From the NCBI GenBank assembly GCA_964409335.1, contig CAYPCW010000036.1, positions 1 to 29,682 of the forward strand: 29,682 bases of DNA. The letters run 5' to 3'. The notes beneath the pieces are model-generated. The model searched no databases. It saw only the letters and a list, made by a program, of their open reading frames with translations, and was not told the origin of the DNA. A program made the position numbers and the translations under genes. The stretch comes from JABMOW01 sp964409335. Lineage in GTDB: Bacteria; Fidelibacterota; Marinisomatia; SCGC-AAA003-L08; JACNLC01. Below are positions 14,914 through 22,915 of the stretch, piece after piece; position 1 is the stretch's first letter, and every line of letters starts with the position of its first letter.

Positions 14914-16359
14914 TCAGTTACGATGTTCAAATATCCGGTAGCCCCATGGCGGTAAATGAAATTGATCCATCTTCGTAAGGATGATCTTCTCACCGGAATC
15001 AATGTCAACAAACTCCTCGTTGGGGATAAACAATTTCAAATTAAAATCTGCAGGCGACGATGACAGATTAGCCATCACCATGACTTTGTCTTTATCCTTT
15101 TTCCTGAAAAAGGACATCACCATATTATCCATCGAATTGATCACCCGGGTGTAGTCACCGCCAAATTCGCCGTTCCAAAGTGCAGGATTTTCCCGCTTTA
15201 ACCGGTTGAGTTTACGATACAGATCAGCGGCCGGGTCTTTTTTCCATGGAATATTATCTTTCTCAAAAAAGAGCAGCCGTTTGTTCAACCCCGCTTCCTG
15301 GCCAGAGTAAATGAGCGGCATCCCGGGTAAGGTGTAGGTGAGTGCGGTAAATACATTCAGACCGTCTCCCAGCCGCTCAATGGCGGTCCCGTTCCACGTA
15401 TTTTCATCATGGTTGGAAGTAAAGAGCATTCGATAGGCGCTTTTGGGATAATCTCTTTGGTCATTTTCCACGATCATGTCAACACTATGCAGGTACTGTT
15501 CGCCGTTGACGATTCGGTTAAATGTGCGATGTATTTCCCATGCAAATGTCATATCAAAGGCGTGTTCATGTAGCGCAGGGTCTTCCCATTCTGCCAGCAT
15601 GAAAACGGGTTTGATCGAATCAAGCTGGCTCCGTGCAGTATCCCAGAATTCGGTGGGTACCATACCGGCAACGTCGCAGCGGAATCCATCAATGCCCATA
15701 GTCTGTACCCAGAATTTCATGGCGTCAATCATATATTGCTGAAGTTTCTTGTTATTGTAATTGAGATCCGCTACATCTGTCCAGTCATCAACGGGCGATG
15801 TAAAATTGCCATCAATATTCTGGGTATACCATTCCGGGTGTTCCCGGATCATCACGTTATCCCAGGCTGTGTGATTTGCGACCCAATCCAGAATCACATA
15901 CATCCCCAGGTCATGGATTTTATTGACCAAATGCTTAAAATCATCTGCCGTGCCAAATTCGGGATTAACACCATAATAATCCTTAATGGAATAATAGCTG
16001 CCCAGATTTCCCTTACGATTTTTTACCCCGATAGGTTGCACGGGCATCAGCCAGATTATTCCCACGCCCATCGATTGCAGACGGGGGAGATGTTCCTCAA
16101 AGTCATAAAAGGTCCCGGATGGCGTGTATTGGCGGAGATTGACTTCATAGATTGACAGATTTTTGCTCCATTCGGGATGTATGACCGTTGATGTCGTCCT
16201 GACTTCCGGTGTGTCTGTAGTTGCTTCAATATTCAGACTCGTTGTCTTTTTAGCCTGGAATTTGCAGGACGAGATAGTGATACCCGCCATCACCACCGTA
16301 AGGATGCAGAGAATGATTCCGGTATATTTTTTCATAAATGTAGTAGTATGATTATCCAT
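14914..16359 (-). CDS. Lipoprotein alpha-amylase-family glycoside hydrolase (GH13)
   Basis: 481 residues from the upstream ATG. A second start at MKKYTG (16335) gives a cleaner lipoprotein signal ending in TISSC (lipid-modified C32 in the longer numbering). The GH13 catalytic residues are all present: D229 in GFRCDVAG, E257 in MLAEWED, D318 in FTSNHDENTW, plus region I DWVANHTAWD. The domain is compact (about 60-400), with a small C-terminal beta domain (400-481). Role: breakdown of starch-like alpha-glucans or maltodextrins outside the cytoplasm, anchored to a membrane. Its longer start overlaps the aldo/keto reductase stop by 8 bases, suggesting coupled translation. Confidence 0.9.
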   Translation of the reverse strand: MDNHTTTFMKKYTGIILCILTVVMAGITISSCKFQAKKTTSLNIEATTDTPEVRTTSTVIHPEWSKNLSIYEVNLRQYTPSGTFYDFEEHLPRLQSMGVGIIWLMPVQPIGVKNRKGNLGSYYSIKDYYGVNPEFGTADDFKHLVNKIHDLGMYVILDWVANHTAWDNVMIREHPEWYTQNIDGNFTSPVDDWTDVADLNYNNKKLQQYMIDAMKFWVQTMGIDGFRCDVAGMVPTEFWDTARSQLDSIKPVFMLAEWEDPALHEHAFDMTFAWEIHRTFNRIVNGEQYLHSVDMIVENDQRDYPKSAYRMLFTSNHDENTWNGTAIERLGDGLNVFTALTYTLPGMPLIYSGQEAGLNKRLLFFEKDNIPWKKDPAADLYRKLNRLKRENPALWNGEFGGDYTRVINSMDNMVMSFFRKKDKDKVMVMANLSSSPADFNLKLFIPNEEFVDIDSGEKIILTKMDQFHLPPWGYRIFEHRN

Positions 16360-17293
16360 TTAATATTTCTCTAATTTGATTTACAACTCCGTCATTTAGT
16401 TGAGATAATGCGTCAAGGGCTTTCACGTTGGATTTTACATGTTTCACATCTGTGGCGCCCGTGATAGCGCTGGATATCTCTGGTTTACGCAACACCCAGG
16501 CTAAGGCGAGCTGTGTCATGGACAGGTGCAGGTCGCTGGCAAGCCGGGTGAGTTTTCGCACATGCCCGAGGTGGGTTTCGGTGAGATATTCTGCCAGCCA
16601 GCCTGTCTCTGCGCCACGGCTTCCTTTGGGCAGAGATTCATTGTACTTGCCGGTGAGTATCCCCTGACCGAGGGGACTCCATACGACAATGCCCATCCCG
16701 TTTTCAGATGCCGTTTTTATAATTTCATCCTCAATATGCCTGTCCAGCATGTTATAGCGGGGCTGCTCAACCTGCGGGCGATAGAGAAAGTGATCATGGC
16801 AAATATCCATGACCGCCCGGAGTTGTTGAGCCTCCCATACGGATGTTCCCCAATAGAGGATTTTTCCCTGACGTACCAGATCATCAAGGGCACAGACCGT
16901 CTCTTCCAGCGGGGTTTCTTCGTCATACCGGTGGCAAAAGTAGATATCCAGATAATCGGTTTGCAATCGTTTGAGAGATTTTTCAACGGATTCGAAAATA
17001 TGCTTTCGTGACAGACCCCTGTCATTTACATCATTGCTCATCGGCCAATACACTTTTGAAGATACAACCAGCTTTGACCGGTCCTTGTTCTTCAGCCAGG
17101 TACCAACAACGGTCTCTGCCATCCCGAGTGCATATACGTCTGCGACATCTACAAAATTAATACCGTGATCGACGGCGGCGTCTAAAATTTTATGGGTTCG
17201 TAATTCTTCTACAGAATTACCAAATGTAAGCCAGGCGCCGATACTTATGGCGCTGACTCTTACACTGCTGTGTCCTAATTTTCGATATTCCAT
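16352..17293 (-). CDS. Aldo/keto reductase (Kv-beta-like subfamily)
   Basis: 313 residues, typical AKR length, (beta/alpha)8 NADPH-dependent carbonyl reductase. The catalytic tetrad is intact: D49, Y54, K80 and H121 (FVDVADVY, SSKVYW, YFCHRYD). The opening MEYRKLGHSSVRVSAISIGAWLTFG and NMLDRHIEDE resemble bacterial relatives of the voltage-gated potassium channel beta subunit. Substrate unknown; relatives reduce methylglyoxal and other aldehydes. AGGA precedes the ATG. Same strand as, and overlapping, the lipoprotein amylase gene, which hints at sugar-aldehyde chemistry but does not show it. Confidence 0.92.
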   Translation of the reverse strand: MEYRKLGHSSVRVSAISIGAWLTFGNSVEELRTHKILDAAVDHGINFVDVADVYALGMAETVVGTWLKNKDRSKLVVSSKVYWPMSNDVNDRGLSRKHIFESVEKSLKRLQTDYLDIYFCHRYDEETPLEETVCALDDLVRQGKILYWGTSVWEAQQLRAVMDICHDHFLYRPQVEQPRYNMLDRHIEDEIIKTASENGMGIVVWSPLGQGILTGKYNESLPKGSRGAETGWLAEYLTETHLGHVRKLTRLASDLHLSMTQLALAWVLRKPEISSAITGATDVKHVKSNVKALDALSQLNDGVVNQIREILNG

Positions 17294-17354
17294 GAACGAA
17301 TTCCTGAGTTAAAGTTGAGGTGATTTGATAAAAAAACTAAATATAATGCCGTTA

Positions 17355-18008
17355 TTACACATATCGGTACAGCATTATATAATGGCAAAAACTTCCCATC
17401 ATGACAAACAGATGAAAGAGTTCGTGAAATCCAAAAATTCCGGGGAAAATATTGGGTTTTTTAACAGCGTAAATGATAGCGCCGATGGAATAGAACCCCC
17501 CCCCAAAAGCAAGCCATCCCAATCCGTAGATATCGATGGATTTTATCAGCGGATAAATACCGATGAGCATCAACCATCCCATAAGCAGGTAAATGCCGGT
17601 AGAGATATACCTGGGAGCATCCATTTTGAAAATTTTAAGGAATAATCCGGCGATGGTCAGTCCCCAGACCACACCGAAGATACTCCAACCCCAGCCACCG
17701 CGCAGGGTCACAAGACAAACCGGTGTATAGCTGGCAGCGATGAACACGAAAATCATGATATGATCAATCTTTCGAAAGATTTCCCTGGTGGGTTGGGAAA
17801 CGGGCAGCCAGTGATATAACGTGCTTGCGGAATACAGCAGGATCATAGCGCACCCAAAAATTGAGAAACCCACGATATGCCATACGGTAACAGGCAGTGA
17901 ATTGCGGGTAAGCAGAGTGACCAGTGCAAGAACCGCGAAAAGTGCGCCGATAAAATGGGTGAGACCGCTGAGCGGATCAGGCCTTTTTATAAAAAACTTC
18001 CGGATCAT
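17355..18008 (-). CDS. trhA: Hemolysin III / TrhA (PAQR-like) membrane protein
   Basis: 217 residues from MIRKFFIKRPDPLSG. The start is set by an ATGA overlap with the upstream esterase stop and by agreement with family N-termini. About seven hydrophobic helices are apparent. PAQR/HlyIII metal-site residues are visible: the SASTLYH motif (H66), DH at 82-83, and HELFH (H195/H199) near the C-terminus. E. coli TrhA is linked to membrane energetics homeostasis; hemolysin activity is only a historical name. A nine-G run (17496-17504) encodes three glycines in a loop and is a possible slippage site. Last gene of the FAH-pepF-esterase-trhA cluster. Confidence 0.9.
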   Translation of the reverse strand: MIRKFFIKRPDPLSGLTHFIGALFAVLALVTLLTRNSLPVTVWHIVGFSIFGCAMILLYSASTLYHWLPVSQPTREIFRKIDHIMIFVFIAASYTPVCLVTLRGGWGWSIFGVVWGLTIAGLFLKIFKMDAPRYISTGIYLLMGWLMLIGIYPLIKSIDIYGLGWLAFGGGFYSIGAIIYAVKKPNIFPGIFGFHELFHLFVMMGSFCHYIMLYRYV

Positions 18009-19156
18009 GGTGTAATTTCCGGTTCTGTACCAAAGAAAAATAACAGGGGGATATGCACACGGTTTGACCATGAAATTTCATTATGAGTTGCACCCTCATC
18101 CACAAATATCATCAGGTCTTCCTTCGAATATCCTTTTTCAGTCAGTAATAGTCCCATCCGGTGAAATCCCGGAGCCAGTTCAGTCTCAAGCCCTAAAGTA
18201 CCGTTGTCCAGATAAAATTTAACGGATTTTTTTTCTCCGGTATAGGTCTTCACCCGTTCCAAAATTTCATAATCATCCACCAGAAAAGCCGGGGAAAGAC
18301 AGCCAGCCATAGAAAATACCTCCGGATGCTCCCATGCCAGCTGAAAGGAGATAATCCCCCCCATGGATGATCCCATGACTGCCGTGTTTGTCTGGTCAGA
18401 CATCGTAAAATAATTTTCATCGATAAACGGCTTTAGCTCCTGAATCAGGAATTTCGTATACTCTCCACCGAGGTGGCGGGGTGAATATTCTTCTTCACGC
18501 AATTCTGTACAGTAAATGCCCACAACAATAATCTTTTTCATTTTTTGTCCGGATATCAACCGTGTTGCTGCTTCATCGATCTTCCAATCCTGGCCAATGT
18601 ATGATGTAAGCGGGTCAATAATATTCTGACCATCCTGCATGTATAACACCGGGTATTTTTCTTCACCAGAGTACCCGGGCGGCAGCCACACAATAATATC
18701 CCTTGGCAAGGCTAAAAATTGAGACGTAAAATTTTTGTGGTATTCAACTTCACCAGTGATCCCGGCGCCGGTGGCAATACATTCATCTTTCCAGTGAGGG
18801 ATTCGAATCGAGATCGTCGTATCCTGATGAGCGATAAGCGCGGCGTTGGGCGGGAGGGAGCAGTCCTCCATCATGGCTTCCAGATTCCATGATCCGCGGG
18901 TAAATTTATATTCGATGGCAATACCCTTCGGGACCTTGAACTCCACGAACCATTGATGGGTTGAAACGGGAGTCATGGGTAGTCCCCTGGCGTCCCATTC
19001 ACCCAATTGTTGGAGATTCCCCGTTGTATAGACAACCGAATCCGAATTGATATCTGCGAAGGATTGAAGATCAATGCGGATGGTAACGGATGCAGGTAAT
19101 TTCGAATGATAGCATCCGGTAGATCCCAGGATGCAGACTATAANNNNNNNNNNCAT
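18005..19156 (-). CDS. Lipoprotein esterase with N-terminal CBM20 starch-binding domain (5' end at assembly gap)
   Basis: Interrupted near its start by ten Ns. Just after the gap IVCILGSTGC looks like a lipoprotein signal with lipobox LGSTGC. A CBM20-like domain follows (about 60-150: VYTTGNLQQLGEWDARGLPM, then YKFTRGSWN), with tryptophans in the positions that bind starch. The rest is an alpha/beta-hydrolase of the putative esterase (Fes/IroE-like) family: YPVLYMQDGQN, nucleophile serine in GSSMGG (18361-18378), and a distal histidine in EGATHNEISW. Probably removes acyl groups from, or acts near, an alpha-glucan at the cell surface; substrate unknown. The start given is the ATG abutting the gap (19154-19156). 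Frame across the gap depends on true gap length. The stop overlaps the trhA start (ATGA). Confidence 0.78.
   Translation of the reverse strand: MXXXXIVCILGSTGCYHSKLPASVTIRIDLQSFADINSDSVVYTTGNLQQLGEWDARGLPMTPVSTHQWFVEFKVPKGIAIEYKFTRGSWNLEAMMEDCSLPPNAALIAHQDTTISIRIPHWKDECIATGAGITGEVEYHKNFTSQFLALPRDIIVWLPPGYSGEEKYPVLYMQDGQNIIDPLTSYIGQDWKIDEAATRLISGQKMKKIIVVGIYCTELREEEYSPRHLGGEYTKFLIQELKPFIDENYFTMSDQTNTAVMGSSMGGIISFQLAWEHPEVFSMAGCLSPAFLVDDYEILERVKTYTGEKKSVKFYLDNGTLGLETELAPGFHRMGLLLTEKGYSKEDLMIFVDEGATHNEISWSNRVHIPLLFFFGTEPEITP
19144..19153. other. Assembly gap (10 Ns)
   Basis: Ten undetermined bases inside the signal-peptide region of the CBM20-esterase gene. Ten Ns is a common scaffolding placeholder, so the real distance may differ. 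The stretch 19157-19229 between the gap and the oligoendopeptidase stop shows nothing I can support. Confidence 0.98.
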
Positions 19157-19229
19157 CAAGTCTTTCTGGTTTGACCAAAAGCGATTGACTATAAGAATTA
19201 AAATTTGGCGGTTTACCACGCGTAATACT

Positions 19230-21032
19230 TTAGGGAATAAGGCGTTCAAGACGGTTAATCATTGACTCAATATAGACGATGCTTTTTTTCCAAAACGCCG
19301 GATCGTGGATTTCCTGACCGGCCACCTGAATAATATCGGTGGGTTTTGCCGAACTTCCCATGGCGAGAAATTCTTTGAATTTCGGTACAAATGCGGATTT
19401 TTCCTCCAGGTATTGTTGATAGAGTGACAGAACGAGAAGATTGGCAAAATAATAAGAGTAAACATAAAATGGCACTCTGATCAAATGCGGGATACTGGAC
19501 CATTCCCATTTATATTCATCGGTAATGGTGACGGTATCGCCAAACATGAGCTTCAGTTCATCGGAATACATGTCGCAGAAATCTTCATCAGAAAGCAGAG
19601 AAGAATCAATTTTTTCGTGTACTTTTAATTCGAACCGGGTAAACATATTCTGCCGGTGACTGGTAGAAAAAATATCCTCCAGCTTTGCAGAAAGCAGAGA
19701 GATTTTCAAATGATTGTCATTATAGGTATTGAGTAGCAGGTCCGTCAGGATCATTTCTGAAAAAATAGAGGCTGTTTCTGCCAGGGGAAGAATTGGGTGA
19801 TAGGAGAAAATGTGCTGTTTTTGGGAGTACATTGCATGAATGGCATGGCCAAGCTCATGAGCGAGTGTGGAAACATCCCGGACTTTACCGGTAAAGTTTA
19901 GTAACACATATGGGTTACGATCGGGTGTAGAACTGGAACAAAAAGCGCCTCCCCGTTTGTGTTTTGCAGCCGGTGCGTCGATACGGCGTTGATCAAACAT
20001 CAGAGATACTTTTTGATGGAAGTCCGCATCGAATGAACTGAACGCTTTCAACACCAGTTCACGGGCTTCATCCCAGGTAAACTGTCTGTCCGATTCCGGC
20101 AAAGGCGCATAGATATCTGCCGGTGTCAGGACATCCAAACCGAGTAATTTTTTTTTGATACGGTAATATCTCCGGAGGAGAGAATTCGATTCAGTTGTGA
20201 TATGGATCAGGGTATCGATCACTGAATCATCCAAATCATTCTCAGTGTTCATCACATTTATTGCAGACGCATATCCCCGTTGCTGTTTTGAGATATTGTA
20301 ATCTTTGATGATCGAATTGAACACACTGGTAAATACGATTTTGTTTTCTTCGTACTTTTTGAAAAATGTCTGCATCGCCCGGCGCCTTACATCTGCATCA
20401 GGATGAAATCTAAGGGAGCGGAGTTCATCTCCGGAATATTGCCGGCTCTCTCCGTTTAACGCAAAGTCGTACACGAAAGCAGACGTGAACTCACCATACA
20501 AATTTTTAAATGCTGTTTTCCCGGTGATATTTTTTAGCGTGATCGCCTTTTCTTCTTCTTCACTAAGATGATATCTTGCCAGGTCACAGGTGCGGGTGAT
20601 GTTGTACAAAAAGGTGGTTAAAGCTTTGCTGGATTGGAATCGGTCGATCGTTTCAGGGGGCGCTTTACCGAGTTCCAGATCAAAGAACACCAGATTATTC
20701 ATAATCTCGGAAAATGCCACATCGACTTTGGATTGCAGCCTCCTGGCCTCATTATCATTTGTCCGGGTGGAAAGCAATAAATTGGCATATTGAGAGGCGC
20801 TGACCATCCGGCTGTAAATGGCGATTAAATCCGTGTAAGCGGATGAAAGCTCTGTATCGGACAGATTCACAATCCGGGTTTTATACTGTTCACTAAATGC
20901 AATGGATAATTCCCTGCATTCATGGATGTGATGATTAATTTTCGGGTCGTCCGGTCCCGCATATAATTCGGATAAATTCCATCTGATATCTTCGGCGCCT
21001 GTCAGCAAGGATTGTGTTTCATGTGTTGCCAT
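19230..21032 (-). CDS. pepF: Oligoendopeptidase F-type metallopeptidase (family M3B)
   Basis: 600 residues, the usual size for PepF. Zinc site: H392, E393 and H396 in HELGHAIHAMYSQ, with E419 (LAETASIFSE) as third ligand. The N-terminal half is helical, as in the family (IRWNLSELY opening). The C-terminal IPHLIRVPFYVYSYYFANLL segment matches the substrate-channel region. No signal peptide, so it should cleave short peptides in the cytoplasm. A ribosome site (AAGGAATAAC) precedes the ATG, five bases past the FAH stop, so these two genes form an operon. The gene symbol reflects family, not proven orthology. Confidence 0.93.
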   Translation of the reverse strand: MATHETQSLLTGAEDIRWNLSELYAGPDDPKINHHIHECRELSIAFSEQYKTRIVNLSDTELSSAYTDLIAIYSRMVSASQYANLLLSTRTNDNEARRLQSKVDVAFSEIMNNLVFFDLELGKAPPETIDRFQSSKALTTFLYNITRTCDLARYHLSEEEEKAITLKNITGKTAFKNLYGEFTSAFVYDFALNGESRQYSGDELRSLRFHPDADVRRRAMQTFFKKYEENKIVFTSVFNSIIKDYNISKQQRGYASAINVMNTENDLDDSVIDTLIHITTESNSLLRRYYRIKKKLLGLDVLTPADIYAPLPESDRQFTWDEARELVLKAFSSFDADFHQKVSLMFDQRRIDAPAAKHKRGGAFCSSSTPDRNPYVLLNFTGKVRDVSTLAHELGHAIHAMYSQKQHIFSYHPILPLAETASIFSEMILTDLLLNTYNDNHLKISLLSAKLEDIFSTSHRQNMFTRFELKVHEKIDSSLLSDEDFCDMYSDELKLMFGDTVTITDEYKWEWSSIPHLIRVPFYVYSYYFANLLVLSLYQQYLEEKSAFVPKFKEFLAMGSSAKPTDIIQVAGQEIHDPAFWKKSIVYIESMINRLERLIP

Positions 21033-21037
21033 TAATG

Positions 21038-21976
21038 TTATTCCTTGGTTTTTACGATCGTATTGGTGAGAGTCCCCAACGCATCAATCGTCAGTTCCAC
21101 AGTGTCACCTTCTTGTAACCAAACTTCCGGTTGTCTGGAATTATTCAGTTCCATCAGACATCCGGTCCCACAGGTCCCCGACCCAATAATATCCCCAGGA
21201 TACAGATATGTGCCATAAGATGCCTGTTCGATGATCTGGGCGAATGTCCAGGTCATGTTCTTTAGGTTGTCCGCAGACACTTGTTTTCCGTTCACTTTTG
21301 CGGTCATTTCAAGATCAAAGCGCTCTCCCTGATCGCCCGGTATTCGATACACTTCTAATTCATTCCGGGTCACCAGATACGGACCGAATGAAGTGGCAAA
21401 ATCTTTCCCTTTCACGGGTCCGAGATTCAGTTTCATCTCGCGGAACTGGATACCCCGGGCGCTCCAGTCGTTCATGATCATATATCCGGCGATACAGTCA
21501 TCGGCTTCGGATGCTTTCACGTTTATACATTTTTTTCCGATGACGGCGGCACATTCCAGTTCAAAATCTAATTTATTCAAATGCTCTTTCATCACATAAA
21601 TCTCACCAGGTCCCGTTGTAGCGCGATGGTTCGAAAAATAAAATACAGGAAAATCATCATATTCCGGGATCATGTCCAGCCCGCGGGCTTTCCGTCCGGC
21701 AGCCACATGTTGACGGAACCCATACCCATCCCGGATGGACATGGGCATCGGCAGGGGAGACATGATCTTCACGTTTGAAAGGGACAGATGAGCCAGGTCA
21801 TCATTGGCAGCGATCTTCCGAGCCAGCAACCGGTTATATTCTCCCTTTTCTAAAAATGACATGATATCGTCTGGTAACATTCCGTGTGACGCACTTGCCA
21901 GATCAATGATCATGTTATGATCCGTCAGGTGACCGAGGCGAATCATCTTTTTATATTGAAATGTAAGTAGTCTCAT
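21038..21976 (-). CDS. Fumarylacetoacetate hydrolase family protein
   Basis: 312 residues, metal-dependent C-C hydrolase fold. Residues equivalent to the mouse FAH metal site are D83, E139, E141 and D170, and H90 lies exactly seven residues after D83 like the catalytic FAH histidine. Conserved texts include FYFSNHRATTGPG, DFELECAAVIG, NDWSARGIQFREM and GSGTCGTGCLMEL. FAH itself ends tyrosine breakdown, but family members also act on acylpyruvates and oxaloacetate, and no other tyrosine-pathway genes are nearby. AGGA lies just upstream of the ATG. First gene of the FAH-pepF-esterase-trhA run. Confidence 0.9.
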   Translation of the reverse strand: MRLLTFQYKKMIRLGHLTDHNMIIDLASASHGMLPDDIMSFLEKGEYNRLLARKIAANDDLAHLSLSNVKIMSPLPMPMSIRDGYGFRQHVAAGRKARGLDMIPEYDDFPVFYFSNHRATTGPGEIYVMKEHLNKLDFELECAAVIGKKCINVKASEADDCIAGYMIMNDWSARGIQFREMKLNLGPVKGKDFATSFGPYLVTRNELEVYRIPGDQGERFDLEMTAKVNGKQVSADNLKNMTWTFAQIIEQASYGTYLYPGDIIGSGTCGTGCLMELNNSRQPEVWLQEGDTVELTIDALGTLTNTIVKTKE

Positions 21977-22116
21977 GTGTCCTGTTCATTTAAAATGGTG
22001 GTATTTGGATTTGTAACAGGGCATTTAACATTCCAAATTCCTGAAAAATGTTAAAAGTCCGGACAGGTAATTTATAATGGATAGTGTTGTCTGTCATGTG
22101 ATTTCGCACTTAAATT

Positions 22117-22142
22117 TTTTTCATCATGAAAATGATGAAAAA
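22117..22142. promoter_or_regulatory. Perfect 11-base inverted repeat in the FAH/doxX divergent spacer
   Basis: Arms TTTTTCATCAT (22117-22127) and ATGATGAAAAA (22132-22142) around GAAA. No gene ends here: FAH runs away to the left and doxX to the right, so a terminator role is unlikely. An operator for one or both divergent genes, or a transcript 5' hairpin, is more plausible. Confidence 0.4.
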
Positions 22143-22221
22143 TAGTGAACATCACAGCTCTCTTGCCCGGATAAATTAACCCCCTGCCGGTGGGTGAAAC
22201 ATTCAAATCTTCCTTTTGTGG

Positions 22222-22235
22222 AATCACCGGTGATT
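22222..22235. promoter_or_regulatory. Perfect 14-base palindrome AATCACCGGTGATT
   Basis: A fully self-complementary 14-mer located 78 bases before the doxX start codon and about 245 before the FAH start. The length and symmetry suit a homodimeric regulator. It may control doxX. The regulator is not identifiable here. Confidence 0.4.
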
Positions 22236-22312
22236 ATCGTAAATTTGATTGTATCTGATTGTGCGAATGTAATATATAAGTTCACAATTTAATCACAAAT
22301 AAGGAGTATTTG

Positions 22313-22717
22313 ATGGATTTTCTCAACAGACTCGGGGTGCACTCACACTGGTTGGTGCGAGTGTCACTTTTTGGCATATTCTTTTATCATGGTTACATGA
22401 AGCTACCGGAAGGTGCGGTAATGGCTCAGTCCATGGGTGTGTCCGTGTGGCTCATTTATCTTGTGGGAATAGCTGAGATTATTGGCGCCCTTCTCGTTAT
22501 TATCGGTGGATTTGGTCCCGAACTTGCCACGAGAACCGCAGGTGGAATTTTCTGTGTCGTCATGCTGGGTGTAATTTATATGATCCATGCCAGGCATGGC
22601 TGGAATTCCATTAACATGGGGATCGACAACATGGGTCAGGGTATGGAGTTCCAGATTCTTATCTGGTCTATCTCATTCATGGTACTCACCCGGGGGAACA
22701 GGTTACCTCAGGGATAA
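22313..22717 (+). CDS. DoxX-family membrane protein
   Basis: 134 residues, ATG chosen because AAGGAG ends six bases upstream; the TTG one codon earlier is too close. Four hydrophobic helices (about 13-25, 42-65, 73-92, 109-125). The first helix with FFYHGYMKLP resembles the DoxX/DoxD-like opening (FFxHGxxKL). The family is linked to quinone or thiosulfate redox partners in some species, but most members are uncharacterised. Monocistronic: own promoter region to the left and a terminator hairpin 27 bases after the stop. Confidence 0.85.
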   Translation: MDFLNRLGVHSHWLVRVSLFGIFFYHGYMKLPEGAVMAQSMGVSVWLIYLVGIAEIIGALLVIIGGFGPELATRTAGGIFCVVMLGVIYMIHARHGWNSINMGIDNMGQGMEFQILIWSISFMVLTRGNRLPQG

Positions 22718-22743
22718 TAATATCAGCCTGCTTTCCTGATCTG

Positions 22744-22781
22744 ATAAAAGCCTGTCAATCGATGGGCTTTTATTTTTTTTT
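22744..22781 (+). terminator. Intrinsic terminator after doxX
   Basis: Nine-base stem ATAAAAGCC/GGCTTTTAT around a 12-base loop, followed directly by a run of eight or more T on the plus strand. Classic rho-independent layout, 26 bases past the doxX stop. Confidence 0.85.
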
Positions 22782-22915
22782 CGATCAATCCTATTATCAT
22801 CAAAACCGAATTCCTGTCATGTCCCTGTGCCAATCCGGTTCATAACAGCCACAAGTTTTCATTATTTTCGAGCCGGCAAGATAGATGCCATGCCTAAACC
22901 TGAACAGGAGAAAAT

